DNA of 64,000 nt from Fragilaria crotonensis. Lineage: Eukaryota > Bacillariophyta > Fragilariophyceae > Fragilariales > Fragilariaceae. The stretch lies in assembly GCA_022925895.1 (NCBI GenBank), contig JAKSYS010000002.1:372001-436000 (forward strand), written 5' to 3'. Position numbers and translations under genes: made by a program. This document shows, in pieces, positions 10,932-21,056 of the stretch; position 1 is the first letter of the stretch; each line of letters opens with the position of its first letter. The notes under the pieces are model-generated. The model saw nothing but the letters and a program-made list of their open reading frames with translations. It was not told the origin of the DNA and ran no database searches.

Positions 10932-11249
10932 GGTTATTTTGCCCAATCTATAGGCTAACCCCCCTCACGCTTCCTTCCAGGCAAGCCAATTCCTCTCTAA
11001 AGGAATTTATTGTCTCCTTTCCAAGGACTCAAGTTGATCCTTTCCAAGGATCTGTTTCCCGATTGCTCCGCAATCGTCTACGCTGCAGCCCAAGTCAACG
11101 CCGTTGACTACTCTACGGTTTCCAACCTACAAGCAAGTCTCTCCGAGCGCCTAAGTTACCAACTAGGCTACCTATTTTATCTACAAGCACGCCGTGCTTT
11201 GCTCTTCTAAGACCTTCCCAAGTTCGCTATTCCTTCTGATCTCTCCGAG
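10932..11249 (+). other. Retrotransposon leader between LTR and Gag
   Basis: About 320 bp of untranslated leader. It begins with the presumed primer-binding site and ends at the first Gag ATG (11250). I see no other feature. Confidence 0.6.
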
Positions 11250-12460
11250 ATGGCGTCTCCGACTCCAACTTCCGACCCCGTCACCGCGTCTCCGACGCCA
11301 CCTGTCTCCGACCCTATCGTCGCCTCTGATAGGCCCGATAAGCCCATTATGGGCAACATTGTCTCCCTTTCCAGGGACGATTGGTCCGCTTGGACTGGCG
11401 GCAAGCCAGCTCCTGGTTGGGTCGGCCTCGATCCGAGCGCCGCCGACGACATCACGTCACCAAATCAACTCCGCCCTGTCCATGCCTCCGCCTCACAAAA
11501 GGGGTACAACTTTCGTCGTACCGGCATGACGACTCTATTTACCCAAGCGAGCAGTCTCGTAGACTTCCAGAACGCCGTTTGGGACCATCTCGTCGATTGT
11601 GGGATGGATACCATCGCTTACCTCCCCGATCCCGAAAGCTCCTCCGTGATGACGAATGTCGTCAGGAGCCACTCTCGCTACACCGTCGCGACAGCGAAGA
11701 CTCTAAGCTCCCAGCAGATTCTTCGTTATGACAAGTACGACAAGTCGAACGACCTCGCCGCCACCAAGTTCCTTCTCTCTCTCGACCCGCTCTCATGAGC
11801 AAGATCAAAGAGAAGATGGACGACGACGACTCGTTTCACGTCGTCTGGCTCCAGCTCATCAAGACGATCCAGTCGACGTCGATCGAGCGCTTCGAAGACT
11901 TGAAGGCCGCAATCAAGGCTCGCCACCCGTCCCAGTACGCCGGCGAAAACCTTGAAGCCCTCGCCGCCGATTATCGCAAGGACGCACGTGAACTCACGAC
12001 GGCAGGTCAGTACGACCACAACCTCACGCTCACGATGCTCAAGACCTTTCTGGCCGGAGGAGCCGGAAACGAAGACTTCCGCTTTCCTCTTCGTTCGACG
12101 AAGCAGCGACTTGATCAGGCGCTCCTTGACATTGGATACAAGGAAAGTCAGGCGCCCATGCTCACATGGTCGCCGAGAAATTGACGTTCCAAGATATTTG
12201 TCGCCAAGCTGAAGACGCGTACCGTACGCAATTTGACAGAAAGGAATGGCCTCCAGCGAGTCATGCACCTGATGTCCGAGCTCCGTCTGCGACGTTTGGC
12301 AATGTCGCAACTGCCCCCGCAGGTATCTCCCGAGCCGAGGTACTTACGTTGATTCAGTCCCAGGCATCCGGGACCGAAACGACGACGAAGAAGGGCAATT
12401 GCCACAAGTGTGGAAAACCCGGTCATTGGGCGAACAAGTGTCCGGAGCTCAATCGTAAGT
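11250..12460 (+). pseudogene. Copia Gag region with CCHC zinc knuckle, two frame breaks
   Basis: Gag packages the element RNA. The frame opens at ATG 11250 and stops at 11798, continues one frame back from 11795 to 12184, and continues another frame back from 12166. Both junctions sit beside CCC runs (11786-11788 and 12155-12157), and one added C at each joins the frames smoothly, as in SLDP-ALMSKI and SQAP-HAHMVA. The knuckle CHKCGKPGHWANKC is encoded near 12400-12440 and has the C-X2-C-X4-H-X4-C spacing of nucleocapsids. The overlapping ATGA at 11795-11798 could in principle allow re-initiation, but the same type of break recurs throughout the element. Confidence 0.85.
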
Positions 12461-15400
12461 CCGGATCGTCCTCCCCCTCTGGGTCCCGCCAGGATCGCAC
12501 CAACAAACATAAATCCTGGCGCACAATTCCACCACTTCCCGGAACTAGCAATTCCAAGAAAGTGAAGGATAAAACCTTCAACTGGTGCGAGAAGTGTCGT
12601 CGTTGGACTGTCACGCACACGACCGCCACTCACACCGGTGGAGAACGTCGTCCTCCTGCTCCGGCACCGTCGCCAAGGGCAAATCTCAGCATGTTGGCGC
12701 CGGATCCCTCCGTTTGGATGCTTGACTTTCCAGTCAAGCCAAACATCGCGTCTCCTCCTCGTTCGCTTCTAAACCTCATCCGAGGTGCGAACCCATGGCT
12801 ACTTCTTGCTTTTTCTTTTGCCATTTGTGCAATGGTTCCTATTTTGGTTAATCTGGCTATTTATTTGGCCTCCGCCATCCCATGGACGACCATTTTGGCT
12901 TGGGTCGCCAACAATCTTCACCAAGTTGTTCTTCGCCACCCAACGCTCGCGTTCGCTCCTACCGTTTGGGTCATCCTTCTCTTTCTCTCGGTCTTCCCGT
13001 CAACGCTCCTAAAGCAACCTCCCGTCGCCTCGACGGCTCCCTCCTCGCCTCCGCTCACTCGTCTTCAACGTCGTCGCTTCTCGCGACTCCTCAAGAAGTC
13101 GTTCGCTCCGCCACGCTTCAATTCAGGCATTCGCGTCAACAAGCTACACCGTTCGTACCCCCTCCGTCTCCGACAACAGGGATATGTCGCTTCGCGACCT
13201 CCTACGGTTGCTGAGCGCGACGACTTTCGTCACTTCGCGACTCTCAAAGAACGCGCACTCCGTCTCCAACGTCGTGCCGACTCGCTTCGCAATTCTCGTC
13301 GCCCTGCACCGTTGCCGCCTACCACAGGCCAAAAGGGAGAGGGATACACCAAAACCAAGCGTTCGTGTCCTTCCTGGTGCTCCAAACGCCCACGTTCGTC
13401 GCCACGAACCGCGAAGTATTGCCCTGTGGCACCCGCCAACTCGCCCGACCCGTTCGCAATCGCTCCGCTCACGTTCCACCAACGTGCCGCCGCCAACAAA
13501 ATCCTCTCGCACGTTCATCTGGCATGCCATTCGACGCCGCTTCGCATGGCTCTTCAGGCTCCCGCTCGTATGCGAGAAGCCCTCGGACCCAAAGCAAACA
13601 CGAGCCCCATCATTTGGGACTCGGGCGCAAGCATTTCGATCACTCCCGACATCTCCGATTTCGAAGGCCCCGTCACGTCGCCCGGAACGATCACGCAACT
13701 AAAGGCATCGCCAAGGGCTCCAGATCAAAGGCCAAGGCGAAGTCACTTGGGCTGTCCACGATCAGCTTGGAAACCTTCGACTCTCAAGGTCCCCGCGTTT
13801 CATGTTCCCAACATCAAAGTCCGACTCCTCTCGACGTCCAGTCTCCTCCAGACTTACCCTGACGAAACGATCACCATCGAACCGAATCGTCTGACGCTCA
13901 GTGGCGTCCCGAACGACGTCAACCGAGGACCCGTCACTGCAAACGTCAACCCGCAGAACAATCTCCCAACGTCGGAAGCGTACAACGCAACCGATCCTTT
14001 CAAGGCCGCCGACGCTCTCGTTTCGATTGTGAATACCGTCCACGAACGAAACCTCAACCTCAACGAAGCAGAGAAAGAATTGCTTCGTTGGCACTATCGT
14101 TTGGGTCACGTCGGCTTCAAGAAGGTCCAGTTCATCCTGCGTTCCGGTGTCGTCAGCAAAACGGAAGAAAGTCGCCGATTGCAAACCGCCGCATGTCGAC
14201 TTACCTCGTTCCCAAAATGCGCCGCCTGCCAATATGGCAAACAACATCGACGTCCAATTCCTGGCACGACGCCTTCGTCCATCGTCAAAGATAGAGCGCA
14301 CGCTCTTAAAACGGACAACCTTCTCCCAGGACAACGCATTTCGGTCGATCATTTTATTTGCAGCACTCGTGGACGTCTACTTACCTCCGCTGGAAAAACG
14401 AAACTCGACGACATGTATACCGGTGGTTGCATCTTCGTCGACCACGCCTCCGGGTTTATTTTTGTGGAGCATCAAGTAAGTTTGAACTCCCACGAAACTC
14501 TCAAGGCAAAGGAGAGCTTCGAGCGAATGTGTCGCAACACAGGAGTGACGCCGCAAGAGTATCTCGCCGACAACTCAAAAACGTTCACGTCCGCCGAGTT
14601 CTCTCGCAACCTCGCCGAGTTCCAACAAGTCATTCGATTCGCTGGCGTCGGCGCTCACCATCACAATGGAATCGCCGAACGCAACATCCGTACAATCATG
14701 GCGATCGCACGAACCATGATGCTGCATTCGGCCATCCATTGGCCGGACGTCGCCGACCCACACTTTGGCCCCTCGCCGTCAAGCATGCTGTGTTCCTAGT
14801 GAACCACATGCCTGACCCACGAACTGGCCTTTCCCGCACGACGTCTTCACAAAGACTCGTTGGGAGCAAAAGAAATTGATGGACGTCCACGTTTTGGGAT
14901 GTCCAGTCCACGTCCTCGACAAAATGATCTCGGACGGCAAGAAAGTGCCACGTTGGACTCCTCGCTCAACTCGCACCGTCAACCTCGGATTCTCCGACAA
15001 ACACGCCAGCTCGGTCCCTCTTGTCTTGAATCCTCAAACGGGGTACATCACCCCACAGTTTCACATCGTCTTCGACGATTGGTTCGCAACTGTCCCGCTT
15101 CCGCCGACGACCTTCCGAACTTCAACGATGATTGTTGGCAACGAATGTTCCGAGACTCGACGTTCCAATACGTCCTCGACGACGAAGACGAAGAAAGGCT
15201 TGATTGCTGGCTCCACCGACTACGAGCAAGCGAACGAACTGCTCTCCCAGATGCAACGCGTCGCAACCGCTCTCGACAACGCGACTCCTCCGCAGGTTCT
15301 CCCAGTCGCTCCGCCTCCGCTGTCAACTCCGTTGCCGCCTCCAAGGGAGCAAATCGCGACGCCACCACCAGTCGTTGTGCCTCCTCCCCTGCCACTCCGT

Positions 15401-15667
15401 TGCTGACTCCAAGGGAGGCGACTCCGCAACCGCCTACGCCGATTGCGCCTCAACTCCCGACTCCAACTCCAGTCAAACTCTTCCCATCGTCGCCGACTCC
15501 AATTCGTCCTGCGAACGAAAGCGACAAGAAAGTGAGCGAGCAACCAGTCGCTCCAAAGGCAACAAAAGCAAAGAGCACACCTGTTAAACACGAACCTCGT
15601 CGCTCCACTCGCAATCGTTCGGCACCTGTCCGCCTCGGATACGACGGACAACAAGGACACGGTTACA
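12460..15667 (+). pseudogene. Copia Pol, protease and integrase part, with frame breaks
   Basis: After the zinc knuckle come a Pro/Ser-rich linker and two hydrophobic stretches (about 12790-13020, listed as a finding). The aspartic protease signature WDSGAS follows at about 13615. The integrase has the N-terminal HHCC zinc site (HYRLGHVGF near 14093, CAACQYGKQH near 14220) and the catalytic D-D-E triad (SVDHF near 14345, LADNSKTF near 14570, HHHNGIAERN near 14665). A Pro/Thr-rich connector runs to about 15660. Frame changes lie near 13701, 13715, 13785, 14757, 14833, 15094, 15194, 15386 and 15711. Most are next to runs of three or four identical bases. Confidence 0.85.
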
Positions 15668-17308
15668 TTGCCGAATTCGATGGAACCTCCCTCGAATGGC
15701 TCTACAATGAAGTCGCCGAGTGTCAGCGATCCTGACACTCTGAGCTTCAGCGAAGCGATGGCGGATCGCGACAACATCGAAAAATGGCTGAAGGCTGCAA
15801 ACGACGAAATTCAAAGTTTGCAGAAAAACGGTACATGGATCGAAGTGCCGATCACGGAAGCCAAGACTCGAATTTTGCCCGGTACTTGGGTGTTTCGTCG
15901 CAAACGTACTCCCGATGGTACTATCAGTAAGTACAAGGCACGCTACTGTGTAAGAGGCGATCTCCAAGAAAACGTTCAGGAGACTTTTGCCCCAGTCGTG
16001 GCTTGGAGTACTGTACGGTTGTTCCTAGTTCTTTCTCTAACTTTGAACTGGAAAACTTGCACAATCGACTTCAGCAGCGCGTTCGTTCAAGCCCCGCTTT
16101 CGGATCCAGTCTGGATCCATTTGCCACGTGGATTCCACTCTCCGAGAGGCCACGCCACGTGCCTGCGACTCCTGAAAAGCCTTTATGGCTTGAGTGTGGC
16201 ACCAAGACTTTGGTACCAGCATCTATCGGAGGCTCTTCGTGAAGAAGGCTTTAAAGCCTGCGCGAACGACCCGTGCCTACTCTACAAAGACACAATTATG
16301 GTTGTTCTATACGTTGACGACTTAGGTATTGCCTATCGCGACCAAAACGACCTCGACAAGCTCTTCGCCAACTTGGAAGCGAAAGGTTTAACTTTTACTC
16401 GCGAGGGCACGTTCACCGACTTCCTCGGGATCAATTTCACTCGCGACGCGACGAATGGGACCCTGACTCTCACTCAGAAGGGTCTCATTCAGAAAATTAA
16501 GGAAGCAACTGGCATGTCCGACAGCAATTACAATTGGACGCCAGCCGCTCAGGCCGCACTTGGAATCGACCCCGACGGACCTCCTATGACGGAAACGTGG
16601 AGCTACCGTTCAATCGTCGGCATGCTCCTTTATTTGTCCACAAACACTCGCCCCGACATCGCTTTCGCCGTCAGCCAGGTCGCCAGGTTTTGCCACAGTC
16701 CGAAACGAAGCCACGCGTCCGCCGTCAAAACTCTCGTTCGATATTTGCATCGCACAAGCGACATGGGCATGATTGTCAAGCCCACCGGCACCTTGAATCT
16801 CGACTGTTACGTCGACGCCGACTTCGCAGGCCTTCATGGCCGCGATCCCGATCGTTCTCCGACCTCCGCGAAGTCTCGAACTGGGTACATCATCACGCTC
16901 GGAGGATGTCCCATTTTGTGGAAATCTCACCTCCAAAGTGAGATCTCGTTGTCCACACTCGAAGCCGAATACTCCGCTCTCAGCTCCGCGATGCGTACGC
17001 TCTTGCCCCTCCGCTCCATGCTCCAGGAAGTCGCCTCCGGCATCAAACTTCCTCGCACGTTCACGTCGACGATCAAGTGCCAAGTCTTCGAAGACAATAA
17101 CGGCGCGCTTCTTCTCGCCGTAAACCAACGCATCACCAACCGCACGAAGTACTTCCAGGTGAAGTGGCACTTCTTCTGGCAGCACGTGCGTGATGGCACG
17201 GTCGCCATCGTGAAGGTCGACACTCAGGAGCAGTGGGCGGATTTTCTTACGAAAGGACTAAATCGTGAGAGTTTCGAACGCGTCCGCAAACTGGTCCAAG
17301 GATGGTAA
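15668..17308 (+). CDS. Copia reverse transcriptase and RNase H
   Basis: Uninterrupted frame of 546 codons. It starts inside the connector, so the ATG at 15668 is probably not a natural start. The RT begins with the copia signature (NGTWIEVP, then KARYCVRGD), has the first catalytic Asp in TIDFSSAFVQA, and the polymerase box VVLYVDDLG near 16305. RNase H has the acidic residues in YVDADFAG (about 16810), STLEAEYSAL (about 16960) and FEDNNGALL (about 17090). The frame ends at 17308, shortly before the polypurine tract. This is the only long intact part of the element. Confidence 0.92.
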   Translation: MPNSMEPPSNGSTMKSPSVSDPDTLSFSEAMADRDNIEKWLKAANDEIQSLQKNGTWIEVPITEAKTRILPGTWVFRRKRTPDGTISKYKARYCVRGDLQENVQETFAPVVAWSTVRLFLVLSLTLNWKTCTIDFSSAFVQAPLSDPVWIHLPRGFHSPRGHATCLRLLKSLYGLSVAPRLWYQHLSEALREEGFKACANDPCLLYKDTIMVVLYVDDLGIAYRDQNDLDKLFANLEAKGLTFTREGTFTDFLGINFTRDATNGTLTLTQKGLIQKIKEATGMSDSNYNWTPAAQAALGIDPDGPPMTETWSYRSIVGMLLYLSTNTRPDIAFAVSQVARFCHSPKRSHASAVKTLVRYLHRTSDMGMIVKPTGTLNLDCYVDADFAGLHGRDPDRSPTSAKSRTGYIITLGGCPILWKSHLQSEISLSTLEAEYSALSSAMRTLLPLRSMLQEVASGIKLPRTFTSTIKCQVFEDNNGALLLAVNQRITNRTKYFQVKWHFFWQHVRDGTVAIVKVDTQEQWADFLTKGLNRESFERVRKLVQGW

Positions 17309-17410
17309 CGGCCACCCAAACCCTTGTGTCTCTTGTTCAAACTGTAACCCTCGTTTGACTCGTATCTATTTTAACTGACGTTTTGTGTTTTGTTTCAGCA
17401 TTTATGGATG

Positions 17411-17418
17411 AAAGGGAG
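17411..17418 (+). promoter_or_regulatory. Polypurine tract of copia element
   Basis: AAAGGGAG abuts the first base of the 3' LTR, the position where plus-strand DNA synthesis is primed. It fixes the LTR start at AATTG rather than at an inner TG. Confidence 0.8.
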
Positions 17419-17732
17419 AATTGAAACCTACGCTGCACTGGACTGCGATGCCATCGTTGTACTGTGCTACTGTGAGGTCATCCATCGAAATGTGAAACAT
17501 GATACGCTGTACTGTCCGGTCTCTAATTAATTTCGTACGAACTACCCGAAATGTCAAGTGCCACTTGACACGTTCGACGAGTTTGTCGTTCATACGATCG
17601 AGTGCCGAATTTTACTGTAGCTTATAATTTCTCAGAACGTACTTTGTGTGAAACCTTCCTACAGTAATTTTCTTACGGCACTACGTACTATCTTCTACGA
17701 TTAGAGTATCATCTCCGGTGATAGTCTCAAGT
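17419..17732 (+). repeat. 3' LTR of copia element
   Basis: Copy of 10618-10931 with a single substitution. The 19-bp palindrome is at 17552-17570. It is followed by the right CAGCA duplication (17733-17737). Confidence 0.95.
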
Positions 17733-17906
17733 CAGCACAAAGGAATAAAATCGGTACGTCTGGCCTTTGTTCTATTGGTGCGTTCAGCGACCAGTAAATT
17801 GAGTCGCGTGTCGCGTGTTCAAATGGCGGTTGGCGGGTCGAAATGACAGAATCCACCTTTCGACGAGAGAATAACAACATTTCTTTATGCAAGAAGTGCA
17901 ATCGCC

Positions 17907-20381
17907 ATGGGAAAGAAAATCAAAAAGATGACGACAGATGTTCGCATCCGAAAGCTGCGACGGAAGCAAGAACGTCAATCTAAGAAGAAGCGTTCTCGTG
18001 ACGATGAGGATGATAACCCTGAACCCGAAACGAAGGTCGCCAAGCTCCAAGCGACGAACGCTGCTCCAAGAACGACGCAAATGCCTGCCACAACGAAGGT
18101 GCCGAAGAAGCCTGTCAAAACAACTCGGAGCGAAAAGGAAGTATACGGAAATTTGGATTCTCATCTCGCTGTTGAGTTGCAGAAAGAAGATGCCGAGATT
18201 GCCGACCTTGAAGCGAAATTGGGCCTGGGGAGCAAGAAGGACAGAAGTCGACTGCACAAGGAATACGCCAAGCTTGAAGGGTATGGCGATGATTTTGGGG
18301 AATTTTTGGACGGTTTAGACAACTTGGTTTCAAGGGTTGTTGGCGGTGCCAGCGTTCAAGACCACGACGACGAAGAAAGCGACGACGGCGGGAGCTATGG
18401 AAGTGACGAGGAACTAGAGGACTTTTCTGAACCTGACGAGGAAATTGTACCAATGAAACGGGGGCCGATTGACGACGACGATGTCAGCGTCGGTGAGGAT
18501 GCTGATCCTGATGACGATGGCAATGATGATGTCGAGGATACCAGCTATAGTGAAGGCGATGATGTCGATGTTCGTGAAGAACATCACCAGGACAGTGACA
18601 GCGAATGCTCTGCGGCTGAGGACGATGACGTTAATATCGACCGTGATCATGATGTGACCCACACATACAAACCTATCGAAGGGGAGGACATCTATGGGCA
18701 CTCAGTCGCAAACGATTCAATAGAACCAAAGGCATCGAAATATGTTCCGCCCCATCTTCGGCATAGCGAAGATAGCAGAGATCGCAAGGAAAAGATGTTG
18801 GCACTAAAACGTTTACTGAACAATGCACTGAATCGATTGTCAGAAGATACTCTTATATCAGTCGTGCAATCTGTGAGTAAGCTTTACCAAGACTATCCTA
18901 CATCCGATGTGAACGAGAGCTTGTGGAAGAACGTGGTCGCCGCTGCTGTGGATCGTCCAATGCTAATGGTTGGTATGATTCCTGTTTATGTGGCCAGTCT
19001 GTCAGGAGTGCATTTTCGAACGGGAGACACCGTCCAACTTGGTGGTCATCTGATTGAGCAAATAGTCATCCGACTGTGGAAGATCCGGCAGGAAGAAGCG
19101 AACGAAGAAAGCAAAGAGGCTTCAAATCTTATTCTCTGCGTGTGCTATTTGTATAATTTCGGCCTTGTTCATGCTGTGTTCATGTTTGATGTGGTCCGCA
19201 GCTTGATTGAATCATTCTTAGATCTGGATATCGAGTTGCTGCTGCTCATACTTTCTCATTCTGGCCAAGCACTTCGATCTGATGACCCACTTGCGCTAAA
19301 AGAGATTGTACTGTCGGTCCAATCCAAGCAAAATAGTACTGAAAAGAAGCGAATGTCGTCTCGAGTTGAGTTTATGATTTCGGCCATGACGGACCTGAAG
19401 AACAACAAACGACGTAAGCAGGACAATCTTTACAGCGAACGCACGACAAAGCTTCGCAAGTTGTTGGGCCGTGTTAAGGCAGAGACTGATCGCTCTTCGG
19501 ATTCATCCTGCCTTCGTATTCGATTGCAAGATATCTTGGACGCTGATACCAAGGGTCGCTGGTGGAAGGTTGGCGCTTCCTGGGTTGGCAATCAATTCAA
19601 GCATCAGTCGGAAGACGGAAATCCAGATGACTCTCAAGAGCAAAGTAAAATCAAGAGTAAGCCGCTCGATGACGAGGAGGCAGAACTGCTAAAGCTGGCG
19701 GCGAAGTATCGAATGAACACGGACTCGCGTCGTGCCATCTTTTGTATCATTATGGGAAGTGCCGATTGCGATGACGCTTTCGAAAAATTGGTTCGTTCTG
19801 GATTGCTCAAGAATCGGAGTGAACGTGACTGTGTCCGAGTACTGATGGAATGCTGTGGCAATGAAGGCTACTACAATCCATTCTACTCTCACCTGGCGGC
19901 GCGTATCTGCGATTTCCAGCCTCAATGCAAATTCACATTTCAGTTGGCTTTCTGGGATATGTTCAAGCAATGGGAGACGGTATCAGAACGCAAGGCTGTC
20001 AATATGGCCAAGCTCTTGTACCATCTGGTTGCGGTTCATCAGAGCTTAAGGCTCAGCATCTTCAAGCCGCTCGATATGGCAGATTTGGACGACAAGGCTC
20101 TCATATTTATGGTAGTCTTTTTCTCCACTATGTTTGAATCCATCGAAGAACCAACTGAGGTTTTTGAACTCTTCAAACGCGGTATTCCGAAACCAAAACC
20201 TGGTCATGACGAGGACTCCCAAGCTTTGAGGGAGAGCCTCTCCGTCTTTTTCATGCAAACACTCAAGGCCAGCCCAAAGAACAAAAAGATGTCGAAGTTT
20301 CGTTCGAATCTCAAAGCAGCAATTAAGGCTTGCGAAATCAATGAGCTGGATCTGATGGTTCCAGCGAAAGATATGGACTAG
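17907..20381 (+). CDS. NOM1: Nucleolar MIF4G/MA3 protein, NOM1/Sgd1 type
   Basis: 824 residues, apparently one exon. The N-terminus is basic (MGKKIKKM, then KKKRSRDD) and nuclear or nucleolar in character, followed by a long acidic region (about residues 145-255). The family hallmark KYVPPHLR is near residue 280. A MIF4G helical repeat domain follows (about 295-500, starting KRLLNNALNRLSEDT). An MA3 domain comes near 600-720 (RRAIFCIIMGSADCDDAFEKL). This order is that of yeast Sgd1 and animal NOM1, which recruit the RNA helicase Fal1/eIF4A3 for 18S rRNA processing in the nucleolus. The length is close to the family's. The gene begins about 170 bp after the retrotransposon, so the element has landed in its promoter region. 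Confidence 0.92.
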   Translation: MGKKIKKMTTDVRIRKLRRKQERQSKKKRSRDDEDDNPEPETKVAKLQATNAAPRTTQMPATTKVPKKPVKTTRSEKEVYGNLDSHLAVELQKEDAEIADLEAKLGLGSKKDRSRLHKEYAKLEGYGDDFGEFLDGLDNLVSRVVGGASVQDHDDEESDDGGSYGSDEELEDFSEPDEEIVPMKRGPIDDDDVSVGEDADPDDDGNDDVEDTSYSEGDDVDVREEHHQDSDSECSAAEDDDVNIDRDHDVTHTYKPIEGEDIYGHSVANDSIEPKASKYVPPHLRHSEDSRDRKEKMLALKRLLNNALNRLSEDTLISVVQSVSKLYQDYPTSDVNESLWKNVVAAAVDRPMLMVGMIPVYVASLSGVHFRTGDTVQLGGHLIEQIVIRLWKIRQEEANEESKEASNLILCVCYLYNFGLVHAVFMFDVVRSLIESFLDLDIELLLLILSHSGQALRSDDPLALKEIVLSVQSKQNSTEKKRMSSRVEFMISAMTDLKNNKRRKQDNLYSERTTKLRKLLGRVKAETDRSSDSSCLRIRLQDILDADTKGRWWKVGASWVGNQFKHQSEDGNPDDSQEQSKIKSKPLDDEEAELLKLAAKYRMNTDSRRAIFCIIMGSADCDDAFEKLVRSGLLKNRSERDCVRVLMECCGNEGYYNPFYSHLAARICDFQPQCKFTFQLAFWDMFKQWETVSERKAVNMAKLLYHLVAVHQSLRLSIFKPLDMADLDDKALIFMVVFFSTMFESIEEPTEVFELFKRGIPKPKPGHDEDSQALRESLSVFFMQTLKASPKNKKMSKFRSNLKAAIKACEINELDLMVPAKDMD

Positions 20382-20468
20382 ATGCAAGAGTTTTATACAT
20401 GGCCTTTTTAAAAATTAATAAATGAAGGCACTGCAATGAAATTGTCGATGCGATGAATTTCCAAGCCC

Positions 20469-21056
20469 TCAATCGTAGACACTCTTGTACTCCGAAACGT
20501 TGTACTCGGTATCTACAGAATACTCGCTGGGATTATATTCGGCAACCTCATAACCACCGTGGCGAGGCAAGGGAAATGCTGGTTGGTACTCCCCACTTTC
20601 GTTAGCACTGGATCTCTCCTCGGATGTTTCGTGACCAAACCACTTATCCTTCTGAATCTCCAGTCCCTGTCTATCCCTCTCGCGCGCCAATCGATTGGCC
20701 TCCTCGACTTTTCTATCCGCGTGATAGTTGATAGCAAATACGTCGATTTCTGCCTTTCTCAGCTTCTCTCTTTCGATTTCTGCCAGTATCTGACCGCGAC
20801 GTTCGGCTTCTGCGGCTTGTCGGAGCATTGCACGTTCCCGGCTTTCCACAGTATCATAGGAAGGAATCGTCTGTGCCGTCGGCACTACAGGATCGATAGG
20901 ATCGGAGGAGTCGACGACAACTTCTGCCTCGGTTGCAATGAGTTGGTCGTAAGTGTTGTCAACGGTGGAAGCGATTGGAAGCAAGAGTGCTCCCTCAAGT
21001 TCATCTTGATCGCGTGGGGCAATGAACCTGACTGTGTTGGTCCTTGTTCGTTCCAT
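20469..21056 (-). CDS. Unrecognised small coiled-coil protein
   Basis: 195 residues from ATG 21056. The N-terminal half is acidic and Thr/Ser-rich. The middle (about residues 85-150) is a charged helix (ERAMLRQAAEAERRGQILAE, then RKVEEANRLARERDRQG) likely to form a coiled coil. The C-terminus repeats a Tyr-rich element: AEYNPSEY, TEYNVSEY, KSVYD. No signal peptide or membrane segment. It is convergent with NOM1, with 87 bp between stops. I do not recognise the family. Confidence 0.6.
   Translation of the reverse strand: MERTRTNTVRFIAPRDQDELEGALLLPIASTVDNTYDQLIATEAEVVVDSSDPIDPVVPTAQTIPSYDTVESRERAMLRQAAEAERRGQILAEIEREKLRKAEIDVFAINYHADRKVEEANRLARERDRQGLEIQKDKWFGHETSEERSSANESGEYQPAFPLPRHGGYEVAEYNPSEYSVDTEYNVSEYKSVYD

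Larger units (their letters stand above)
10618..17732 (+). mobile_element. Full-length Ty1/copia LTR retrotransposon (diatom CoDi-like)
   Basis: A 7115-bp element with 314-bp LTRs at both ends, flanked by CAGCA. The inner order is Gag with CCHC knuckle, protease, integrase, reverse transcriptase and RNase H, which is the copia order (integrase before RT). A polypurine tract, AAAGGGAG at 17411-17418, sits directly before the 3' LTR. The sequence TGGTTATTTTGCC right after the 5' LTR begins with TGG, as primer-binding sites do; I cannot assign the tRNA. The LTRs differ at one base, which implies a very recent insertion. The coding part nevertheless carries about eleven frame breaks. The coding GC content and C-rich third positions differ from the flanking intergenic DNA. 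Confidence 0.95.

Noticed and set aside
11795-11798. ATGA overlap in Gag as a programmed re-initiation or frameshift site
   Set aside because: The same kind of one-base break occurs at about ten other places in the element, so a general cause is more likely than a special signal here.
12166-14799. The 877-codon frame as one intact copia protein
   Set aside because: Within it, around 13700-13790, the correct protein switches through the other two frames and back, so part of this translation is not genuine.
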